Origin: Ktedonobacter racemifer DSM 44963
Lineage (GTDB): Bacteria > Chloroflexota > Ktedonobacteria > Ktedonobacterales > Ktedonobacteraceae
Direction: 5' to 3'
Length of the DNA stretch: 64,000 nt
NCBI RefSeq assembly: GCF_000178855.1
Contig: NZ_ADVG01000002.1
Location: 2,480,001-2,544,000, forward strand
The notes beneath the pieces were generated by a model. That model was not told where the DNA came from, made no database searches, and worked only from the letters and a program-made list of their open reading frames with translations. Within the stretch, counting starts at the first letter, position 1. Each line of letters starts with the position of its first letter. Of the stretch, positions 26,376-33,580 are shown in pieces. Made by a program: the position numbers and the translations under genes.

Positions 26376-27286
26376 CAGAGATAAATATCAGAGGCGCTGG
26401 CCGAGGCCAGGCATGAGCCGTCGGGTGACCAGGCCAGCGCTCTCACCCAGGCGCGATGCTCGGTAAAGCTACGCAGCGTCGTGCCGGGTTCGGTCGCGAA
26501 CGGCTCATAGACATTCACCAGCTTGTCCTCGCCCGCGCTAGCAAGTCGCTCGCCGCCTGGCGACCAGGCCAACGTTTTAACGGGGCGCGTATGCATGGAC
26601 AGGACACGCGGCTCAATGATTGCTGGGGCCGGAGCAGGCTGATGGCCGATCCCTGGCACGCTCCAGATATGCACCTCTGCATCCTCCCCAGCCGAGGCCA
26701 GGTAGCCATGAACAGGCGACCAGTCAAGCGCATAGACTGGGCCACTATGGCCGCGATAGATGAACACGGGCGCTCCATCCTGTGCCGACCAGGCATGCAC
26801 ACTGCCATCAAAGCTGGCCGAGGCCAGATAGACTCCATCTGACGACCAGCCAAGCGAGAAGATGCGATATTGAGCGGTATACGTTGTGAGTAGCTTCCCC
26901 GACGTGGCTGACCAGACCTGCACCGTATTATCCCCAAAGTCACCGCCAGAGGCCAGGTAGCGCCCATCTGGCGACCAGGCCAGGCAGCGCGCAAAGCGCC
27001 GATGTCCACGATAGATTAGCTGGGGTTTGTCGGATCCTGTCGCCGCATCCCAGAGAAAAACCGGGCCAGTGGTCGAGCCAGCCGCGAGGTAGCGCCCATC
27101 TGGCGACCAGGCCAGGGAGAGGAAACAGGTGGTCGAGGGTTCATGATAGGTATATTGGAGCCGTCCCGAGGTGAAATGCCAGAGATGCACCTTGCTGTCA
27201 CGGCCAGCGGAGGCCAGGAATTCACCTGTAGGAGACCAGGCCACAGCAAAGATATTATCACTGTGAGCATCAAGCAACCTACGCAT
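26369..27286 (-). CDS. WD40 repeat protein, seven-bladed propeller
   Basis: A 305-residue protein made entirely of seven WD40 repeats, each with an LAWSPDGRYLAS-like strand and ending in a W or Y. That gives one closed beta-propeller with no extra domain or signal peptide. Such proteins are scaffolds for protein complexes. The start at 27286 has AAAGGTGG upstream; longer in-frame starts lie within the upstream hairpin and are rejected. The last codons lie inside the hairpin at 26305-26375. Confidence 0.9.
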   Translation of the reverse strand: MRRLLDAHSDNIFAVAWSPTGEFLASAGRDSKVHLWHFTSGRLQYTYHEPSTTCFLSLAWSPDGRYLAAGSTTGPVFLWDAATGSDKPQLIYRGHRRFARCLAWSPDGRYLASGGDFGDNTVQVWSATSGKLLTTYTAQYRIFSLGWSSDGVYLASASFDGSVHAWSAQDGAPVFIYRGHSGPVYALDWSPVHGYLASAGEDAEVHIWSVPGIGHQPAPAPAIIEPRVLSMHTRPVKTLAWSPGGERLASAGEDKLVNVYEPFATEPGTTLRSFTEHRAWVRALAWSPDGSCLASASASDIYLWY

Positions 27287-27306
27287 ATAGCCACCTTTTA
27301 TTCTCA

Positions 27307-27371
27307 TTTGTGGGGAATGTGCTATGGGTTGGTCGCCTTCGGCGACCAACCCATAGCACATTCCCCACAAA
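27307..27371. terminator. Long perfect hairpin, 31-bp stem
   Basis: The arms 27307-27337 and 27341-27371 are exact reverse complements, with loop TTC. It fills the gap between the mogA-like stop (27374) and the WD40 start. Confidence 0.88.
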
Positions 27372-27373
27372 CA

Positions 27374-27859
27374 TTAATGTTCCTTTGGGCCTTCTATAAG
27401 CAGATTGATGGCGTGGGGCAGGACGGGCAGGATATATTCCAGGCATTCTTTGACGGCCTTAGGGCTGCCTGGAAGGTTGATGATGAGCGAGTTGCCACGC
27501 ACGCCTGCCAGGCCTCGGGAGAGCATCGCCATGGGCGTATATTGTAGGCTGTTGAAGCGCATGGCTTCGGCGATGCCAGGGGCCTCGCGCTCGATAACGT
27601 CAAGTGTGGCCTCGGGGGTGACGTCGCGTGGCGCCAGGCCAGTTCCACCGGTCGTCAAGATGAGGTTCAGGCGTTTCTCATCGGACCACTCGCGTAGCAG
27701 GGCTGAAATCTGGTCGCGCTCATCTGGCACGATGGCGCCCGCTTGAATAACCGCCTCTGGGAGCTGCGTCACCAGGAAACGAATGCGCGCCCCGCTCAGG
27801 TCCTCCCGCTGCCCATGCGAGGCACCATCGCTGATCGTCAGTACACCAATAGTAATCAT
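27374..27859 (-). CDS. Molybdopterin adenylyltransferase-like protein (MogA/MoaB)
   Basis: A 161-residue protein of the MoaB/MogA family. It has ITIGVLTISDGASHGQREDLSG at the start, TTGGTGLAPRDVTPEA in the middle (nucleotide and pterin binding) and LPGSPKAVKECLEYILP at the end. It adenylates molybdopterin during molybdenum cofactor assembly. No other cofactor gene is adjacent; the ModC-like ATPase lies 9 kb away. ATG at 27859 is chosen because it gives the family length. Confidence 0.92.
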   Translation of the reverse strand: MITIGVLTISDGASHGQREDLSGARIRFLVTQLPEAVIQAGAIVPDERDQISALLREWSDEKRLNLILTTGGTGLAPRDVTPEATLDVIEREAPGIAEAMRFNSLQYTPMAMLSRGLAGVRGNSLIINLPGSPKAVKECLEYILPVLPHAINLLIEGPKEH

Positions 27860-27881
27860 CGTATTTATCCTACTCCATCCT

Positions 27882-27952
27882 GTAAAAACATAATTGATGG
27901 TGCTGACCACGAGGCTTTGCCTCGTGGTCAGCACCATCAATTATGTTTTTAC
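27882..27952. terminator. Long perfect hairpin, 34-bp stem
   Basis: The arms 27882-27915 and 27919-27952 are exact reverse complements, with loop TTT. It ends 3 bases before the stop of the CpXC gene and lies upstream of the mogA-like gene. Confidence 0.88.
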
Positions 27953-27954
27953 TA

Positions 27955-28605
27955 TTACCCTCCAGGGGCGAGTTCGCGCATGAGGGCACCGATCTGGCGT
28001 CGTGAGCCATAGAGCCAGACAACGTATTCGTCGGGGAGACTCTCCACCTCCACGCTACAGTCCATCTCGCTGGCAAGCTTGCGAGCGATACTGTAAAACT
28101 GGCTGCGCTCCGCATCGTTCCGGCTCTGAGTGCTCAGTGCGAGCTTACCCAGGCGCTCTTCCGGCGTGAGCACTCCACTGATAAGTTCTGAGAGCTGATC
28201 CAGGCCGAAGACCACCTGCAATGGGGGCAGGTCCTGGGCCTGTCGAGGGGAGAGCGTCGCGATATGATCGCCAGCCCCATCGGCTCCGTCACGAGCCACG
28301 AGCAGCGCCTCGACGTTCTCATAAGCCGAGCGCAGATTCTCTAAGATGAGCAATCGCGCCTCCTGGGGTGCGTCGCCACGTGGATGGACATAGGCCAACA
28401 AATTGTGGGCCGGGTCTGAATATATGAAAGGCGTCGAGATGGCCGCTTTCCCTCCACAGTTGGGGCAGACAGAGACGTTGAGCAGGCCCGCGAGCACGGT
28501 ATAGCGGAGACCGGCGTCTTTAGCGACGTTGACATACTCATATATTGAACTGGAAAACACTTCGCCACAGGGGCAAGTGAAAGTGTGTGTTGTTGAACGA
28601 GACAT
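27955..28605 (-). CDS. CpXC-domain protein
   Basis: A 216-residue protein. The first 50 residues carry CPCGEVF and CPNCGG, a zinc-binding pair matching the CpXC domain. The remainder (LVARDGADGAGDHIATLSP, LISGVLTPEERLGKLAL) is alpha-helical and not assigned. The role of this family is unknown. The start at 28605 puts the CpXC motif near the N-terminus as usual; the ribosome binding site is weak. Confidence 0.72.
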   Translation of the reverse strand: MSRSTTHTFTCPCGEVFSSSIYEYVNVAKDAGLRYTVLAGLLNVSVCPNCGGKAAISTPFIYSDPAHNLLAYVHPRGDAPQEARLLILENLRSAYENVEALLVARDGADGAGDHIATLSPRQAQDLPPLQVVFGLDQLSELISGVLTPEERLGKLALSTQSRNDAERSQFYSIARKLASEMDCSVEVESLPDEYVVWLYGSRRQIGALMRELAPGG

Positions 28606-28629
28606 ATGTGTTAGGTTCTGTTTCTCACT

Positions 28630-28646
28630 TCTCGCGCCTGCGGCGC
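28630..28646 (+). repeat. Short REP-like palindrome (GCGCTCAGG family), partial
   Basis: It contains GCGCC-TGC-GGCGC but diverges after GCTA. It lies 10 bases before the hairpin at 28656. Confidence 0.45.
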
Positions 28647-28655
28647 TAGTTATAT

Positions 28656-28702
28656 TGTGTGATATGGTTTGGCAGCCTTCGGCTGCCAAACCATATCACA
28701 CA
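28656..28702. terminator. Long perfect hairpin, 22-bp stem
   Basis: The arms 28656-28677 and 28681-28702 are exact reverse complements, with loop TTC. It lies between the nurA stop and the CpXC start. Confidence 0.82.
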
Positions 28703-28804
28703 CCCGACTCTGGTTTACGTGTGTGATGGGTTTCTTCGGATAAGGTATGCGATGGTTGCCTGGCTCTATCTGCCAACCTCCATCACACACTTGACTCTGG
28801 TTAA
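28696..28804. repeat. Duplicated hairpin flank
   Basis: CACAC followed by a CGACTCTGG-like segment and TTA occurs at about 28696-28717 and again at 28783-28804. A second imperfect hairpin (GTGTGTGATGG with CCATCACACAC) lies between them. This suggests a tandem duplication of a hairpin unit that has since diverged. Confidence 0.55.
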
Positions 28805-28875
28805 TGACTCTTCTCTCTATTGTAAGTTAGTATAACACATGAGCGAGGGAGAACCTTTCCTCAAAGAGGGGTGAA

Positions 28876-30150
28876 TTAAGGATAGCGGCGGCGTCCCTTG
28901 CTCATAGACTTCTGTGAGTAGGTGAACTTCATGCCCTGGTGCTGGATAAACTCCTGAAACTGATTGTAGAAGATGTCGCGGTCAACCGAGCGAATGACCG
29001 AGACCTGGTCGGCGGTTTCAATCGCATAGGGATAGCCCTTGCCAATAATAATCTCGGCACGTACTACATCCATCACTGGCTCTACAAGTCCGTCATCAAG
29101 CATCCAGCGCGGGAACTCCAGGCGGGCAGGCGGACGCGTAGAGGAGGTTTGCAGATACGAGAAAGCGACACGGTCGCGATAGGGCCCATAGCTATCGAGG
29201 ATATCGTTACGCGCACACAGCATGGCAGGCGTGCGATCACCCCAGTTCATATGTCCCTGCCAGAGCAGGGCGTCGTGGATCTTCTTGGTATCCCGCAGAA
29301 TAGGTTGGCGGTCGGCCCCATCCACACGGCGCAGCATGGTAATCATATCGCGAGCATAGCTGGTATCGATATACCCAATCAAGGGAACGCGCAGATCCTC
29401 GGAGAGCTTTAGGAGCATTACGGCAGAATCAACATATTTCTGGCGATACTGCGGAAGCATGGTCAAGGCGAACGAAACCACCAGCGAGCCATCGAAGAAG
29501 ACCACGGGGCTATGCGCAGGATCATCGACGCGACGGTTACGCGCCTGCTGTTCCATCAGGTTACAAAGCGTCTCAATCTCCAGCAGATAGCGGCGCAGCG
29601 TCACCTGCATATCGGAGTAGGGATAGCTATCGGGATCGTCCCCTTCTTTGCGCGCATCCTCCATGATCTCATCCGGGGCCAACACTTCAAGGCGCACATC
29701 CTTCGTGTAGGGGCGGTTGTGCCCATGCGGATTGACAAAGAAACCCACCTGGACCAGCGCGACTGGAATCGAGGCATCGCGCCAGGGAAGCAACTGGCTG
29801 CCATCCACGGCAATCGTGGTGACGCCCTCGATACACTCGGCCCACTGATTGGCCTGTTCATGATTGGCAAAGGCCTGACCAAAGGGATAGTGGGGCGCGC
29901 GATATTCACGCAAAGCGGCCTCAGCCAACCAGTGGTCAAACTCGATGGTTGGGCGAGCACCAGCAGAGGGCATCCCCGGCTCGGCGGGCGGCAGGATCTG
30001 CTCCAGCGCGGCGCTGGAGGGATAGCGATGATAGAGGTTCTCCAGCACATGGCGATAGGACTTGAGCTGGTCGCCAAAGCTGCCGTCATAGAGCGAGAAC
30101 TGACCGCGCTTCAAGTTCAGGGCAGCGAGCAGCTTGCCTTTGTGCAGCAT
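28876..30150 (-). CDS. nurA: NurA-domain 5'-3' nuclease
   Basis: A 424-residue protein with the NurA core: TIAVDGSQLLPWRDASIPVALVQVGFF near residue 115-140 carries the DGS metal-binding block, VVFFDGSLV a second acidic block, and PLIGYIDTSYARD a third. In archaea NurA works with HerA, Mre11 and Rad50 to resect DNA ends. Here it directly follows a Rad50/SbcC-like gene. ATG at 30150 has AAAGGAG upstream. No herA or mre11/sbcD gene is in the window. Confidence 0.88.
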   Translation of the reverse strand: MLHKGKLLAALNLKRGQFSLYDGSFGDQLKSYRHVLENLYHRYPSSAALEQILPPAEPGMPSAGARPTIEFDHWLAEAALREYRAPHYPFGQAFANHEQANQWAECIEGVTTIAVDGSQLLPWRDASIPVALVQVGFFVNPHGHNRPYTKDVRLEVLAPDEIMEDARKEGDDPDSYPYSDMQVTLRRYLLEIETLCNLMEQQARNRRVDDPAHSPVVFFDGSLVVSFALTMLPQYRQKYVDSAVMLLKLSEDLRVPLIGYIDTSYARDMITMLRRVDGADRQPILRDTKKIHDALLWQGHMNWGDRTPAMLCARNDILDSYGPYRDRVAFSYLQTSSTRPPARLEFPRWMLDDGLVEPVMDVVRAEIIIGKGYPYAIETADQVSVIRSVDRDIFYNQFQEFIQHQGMKFTYSQKSMSKGRRRYP

Positions 30151-30179
30151 GAGCAAACTCCTTTTTTGTTAAGTGTGAT

Positions 30180-30235
30180 GTTGGTGTGTAGAGGACCCTG
30201 GCGACCTAGGCCGCCAGGGTCCTCTACACACCAAC
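30180..30235. terminator. Long perfect hairpin, 24-bp stem, between operon partners
   Basis: The arms 30180-30203 and 30212-30235 are exact reverse complements. It lies between the Rad50-like stop (30239) and the nurA start (30150), so it could reduce read-through into nurA. Confidence 0.82.
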
Positions 30236-30238
30236 AGA

Positions 30239-33200
30239 TTAAACATGCTCCATGGAAGGCTCGTTGGACCCATTGGGGTAGAGCGCTTCGTCGCTAAAGG
30301 ATGACTCGGATAATCCCTCCTGTTGCAGCTGGGTCTCGCCGCTGGCCTTGCGCAAGCGAATCAGGCTATCCAGCCCCTGCTCAAATGTATCGTCGTGACT
30401 GATGACGATCAACTGCTCAAAGCCACGGACACGGCGGATCTGCTCGGCGAGGTTCATGCGGCGTAGCTCGTCCATGTTCTGCGTTGGCTCATCAAAGAAC
30501 GCGAGATTGAGTGTCGAGAGCTTCTTGAGCAGGGCCAGACGCACAGCAAGGGCAGCGCTCATCTGCTCACCACCGCTCAATTGCGCAAAAGTGCGCGATA
30601 CGCCCTGGCGGCGTAGCACAACCTCGTAATCATTCTGCCAGGAGAGCTGGGCGCTGCGGTCGCCCATGATCTCGCCAAAGATACGATTAGCCTCGGCCGA
30701 GATGTCGTTGAGCATGGCCTTGAGGACGTAAGGCGCGGCCTCCTTGATCACCTTACGGAAGTATTCCATCATGGTATGCAAGTCTTCCAACTCGCGGTAC
30801 TCCTGGCGCGTCCCCTCCAGCTCGCGCAACTGCTGCTCAGCGTTCTGGATACGCTGCTCGGCCTCGTTGATGGCGCGTTGGATCTGCTGCATCTTCTCCG
30901 CGAGGCTGCTAATCTCGCCGTGCAGGTCGCGTCGCTGCCTGCGCACCTCGTCAAGCTCCTGCTCATTGAAGGTGGCTCGGGCCTGTATGTATGCCTGCTC
31001 GGCCTCACGCATACGCTGGTGGGCCTGCTCGGTCTCCTGCTCCTGCTGGCGGAAGACGCGCTCGCGCTCAGGCAAGGCTCGCGCCTGCTCGATGTGCTTG
31101 AGGTAGTTCTGATGCGCGCCCTGGGAGCGCTGGCGTAGCTCCTCCTGTCCCTTGATACTCTCATCAAGCTCGTGATAGACAGCGAGCTGTTCATGCAGGG
31201 CAGCGAGTTGGGTGTTTAGTTCCGCAAGCTCCTGCTCCGCCTCGGCCACTTCCTTCTGAAACTGGGCAGCCTGGGCGACGATATTTCGCTGCTCACGCAA
31301 TTGCGCGCGTGGATCGTTGAGGGTGATCAATTGCTCGTTGACCTGCTGTAGACGCGGCTCACTATCGCGCAACTGATTGGCGCGTTCACGCATCGTCTGG
31401 ATATCGGTCTCGTACTGCGTGATGAGCTGCTCGTTTTGCTGGAGCTGATCGCGCAGCCCTGGCAGGGTGGCGACCTTCTCGCTTGCCAGCTTACTCTCTT
31501 TATACTGTTCTTCGTTTTCACGCACCCGACTATCATGCTCTTTGAGCATCTCAAGCTGGGCTTCCAGTTCAGCACATGCCTCCTCAAGCTGCTCCATTTC
31601 GCTCTCAAGCTGCTGCATCTGCCGCTTGAGATCATCGCGCTTCTCGACATAGAGGCTATATTTCCCCAGGGCATCGGCATATTTTTTGATCTGCTCGATG
31701 CGAGCCTCAACGTCCTTGCGCTCAGTGAGAACCTGCTGCCGCTGCGCACGCTCCTCGACGAGCAGGTTCTCGAAATAGGATTCCAGGCTGACCATACCCC
31801 GATTCTTGATATTGAGGCAGGGTTCGCGCAAGAGGGGACACTGCCCGCCCGCCGACTGCTTCAGGGAATCGCTATAGGCCTCGATATTGCCATCCAGGCG
31901 ATGAAGGCGGGCGTTGATTTCGTTCAAGAGCTCCTGAAGCTTAGGCATCTCTTCCGCTTCAGCACGATTCTCGTCGATAAGCTGGACATTACGCTCGGCC
32001 TTTTGGAGTTTGGTGAGCAGGGGCACATGCTGATCGCGTCGCTCCTGCAAGGCGCGCCGCTTCTCATTTAGTTGCTGGAACTTGTTCTTGCGCTCGACGC
32101 TCTGCACCTGCAAACGCGAACGCGCCAGGTCAAGCTCTGGCAGGCGTTGCGCCAGGTCCACCAGTGGTTCAATCGCCGTGATACGTTGCTCCAGCACCCC
32201 GCCAGTCTTCCTGGTGCTCTCCAGGCGTTCGCGCTGGTTCTTCCCCTCTTCGCAGATGGACTTATAGAGCTTGACATTCTGAAGTAGCTCGTCGCGTCGC
32301 TCCTCCAACTCTTGCTGGCGCTGTACATCTGGCTGAAGCGTCTCGATACGCTGACGCGCCTGCTCTACCTCCTGCAAACGCGTATGCAACCCCTTCGCCT
32401 TCATCTCAATCGAGGCGTGTTTATTGCCCAGGCGCGCCTGCTCCTTGAGCAAGCGATTGCGCTGCTGCTCCTGTTGACGCAGTTGCTCAAGCGCACCCTC
32501 AGCCTGAAGATACTGCTGGTAGCCAGTTTCTGTCTCGCAGGCGATCTGTTCGGCGGCCTGGGCCTGTGCCAGGGCCTGCTGATAGTTTGCCAGGATGCTA
32601 CGCGCGGAATCATACTGGCTCGCACGCGCCTCGGAAGAGCGGCGTAGATCCTGGAGCTGGTTATATTGCGCATTCAGCTCTTGCTCACGCTTCTCCAGCT
32701 GTGCCAATGTTGTTGTAAGCTCGGCATTACGCACCTTCTGCTGCGCGTCCTCCTGGCGAGACTGCTTCAACTGCTCACGCCACTGCTCAAGCTCGCGCGT
32801 CTCATACTCAAGCTGGTCGATGCGGCTCTGACGCTGCTGCATCTGCTCGCGGTAATCTTTCTGAGAATCCAACAGATACTCGGCGGCGGCCTTGTAATCT
32901 TCGATCTGGAGCAGGGCATCGAAGGTCTGCTTGCGCTTGCTCGCCGCCTCGAGAAAGATGGAGGTAAAGGTTCCCTGGGGGACGCCCAGGGCATCGCGGA
33001 AGAGCGAGTCGAGCGGACGTTCGCGATCAATGCCGAAGAGCTCATGCAGCTTATCCAGCACATCCGCGCCCTGCTCGATGCGCATATTGGCCTCTTCATC
33101 GTGAATCAGCCAGCGCGAGCCGGAGCCACAGCGACGCTCCACGACATACGGGCGCTCATCTCCGCCCAGCAGATGGACAAGTACCCGGCCCCACTTCTCG

Positions 33201-33385
33201 CCCTCGCGCACGAAACGCGCCTGGCTGTAGGGAAGGGAATCAAAAAGAGCGAAACCAATAGCCTCAACCAAAGTGGTCTTGCCAGCCCCGTTTTCGCCAC
33301 TAATGGCCGTCGTCCCACGGCGAAAATCTACGCTAAAATGACGGTAGCTCTTGATATTCTCTAACTCAATACGCGTAATGAGCAT
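30239..33385 (-). CDS. Rad50/SbcC-like ATPase with long coiled coils
   Basis: A 1048-residue SMC-type protein. Walker A is GENGAGKTT at residues 30-38. Two very long glutamine- and glutamate-rich coiled-coil arms flank a central break. The C-terminal half holds the signature LSGGEQMSAALAVRLALL and Walker B LAFFDEPTQNMD. At the tip the expected CxxC zinc hook is replaced by C516-x6-C523 (CPLLREPC). It should bind and bridge DNA ends and control a nuclease; nurA is the adjacent partner. The start at 33385 is set by the family N-terminus (ITRIELENIKSYRHF). Confidence 0.9.
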   Translation of the reverse strand: MLITRIELENIKSYRHFSVDFRRGTTAISGENGAGKTTLVEAIGFALFDSLPYSQARFVREGEKWGRVLVHLLGGDERPYVVERRCGSGSRWLIHDEEANMRIEQGADVLDKLHELFGIDRERPLDSLFRDALGVPQGTFTSIFLEAASKRKQTFDALLQIEDYKAAAEYLLDSQKDYREQMQQRQSRIDQLEYETRELEQWREQLKQSRQEDAQQKVRNAELTTTLAQLEKREQELNAQYNQLQDLRRSSEARASQYDSARSILANYQQALAQAQAAEQIACETETGYQQYLQAEGALEQLRQQEQQRNRLLKEQARLGNKHASIEMKAKGLHTRLQEVEQARQRIETLQPDVQRQQELEERRDELLQNVKLYKSICEEGKNQRERLESTRKTGGVLEQRITAIEPLVDLAQRLPELDLARSRLQVQSVERKNKFQQLNEKRRALQERRDQHVPLLTKLQKAERNVQLIDENRAEAEEMPKLQELLNEINARLHRLDGNIEAYSDSLKQSAGGQCPLLREPCLNIKNRGMVSLESYFENLLVEERAQRQQVLTERKDVEARIEQIKKYADALGKYSLYVEKRDDLKRQMQQLESEMEQLEEACAELEAQLEMLKEHDSRVRENEEQYKESKLASEKVATLPGLRDQLQQNEQLITQYETDIQTMRERANQLRDSEPRLQQVNEQLITLNDPRAQLREQRNIVAQAAQFQKEVAEAEQELAELNTQLAALHEQLAVYHELDESIKGQEELRQRSQGAHQNYLKHIEQARALPERERVFRQQEQETEQAHQRMREAEQAYIQARATFNEQELDEVRRQRRDLHGEISSLAEKMQQIQRAINEAEQRIQNAEQQLRELEGTRQEYRELEDLHTMMEYFRKVIKEAAPYVLKAMLNDISAEANRIFGEIMGDRSAQLSWQNDYEVVLRRQGVSRTFAQLSGGEQMSAALAVRLALLKKLSTLNLAFFDEPTQNMDELRRMNLAEQIRRVRGFEQLIVISHDDTFEQGLDSLIRLRKASGETQLQQEGLSESSFSDEALYPNGSNEPSMEHV

Positions 33386-33509
33386 TGCAGGTCAGCCAGC
33401 CTTCCCAACAAACGACACAGACGATCAAACTCTCCCAATTTGCTTTTCTTGCTCAGCGGGGCAAAAGCGGAAACAAAATAGAAATACTCCGCAAGATTAT
33501 AGCATATCA

Positions 33510-33580
33510 TGAAATAAAGTTATGATGGTGGTGGCTGGACGGCTCCGCCGTCCAGCCACCACCATCATAACTTTATTTCA
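33510..33580. terminator. Long perfect hairpin, 34-bp stem
   Basis: The arms 33510-33543 and 33547-33580 are exact reverse complements, with loop TCC. It contains the stop and last codons of the copper ATPase gene and lies upstream of the Rad50-like gene. Confidence 0.9.

Noticed and set aside
32666..33364. Open frame of 232 codons opposite the Rad50-like gene
   Set aside because: The Leu-rich composition comes from the complement of Gln/Glu coiled-coil codons; it is a shadow frame.
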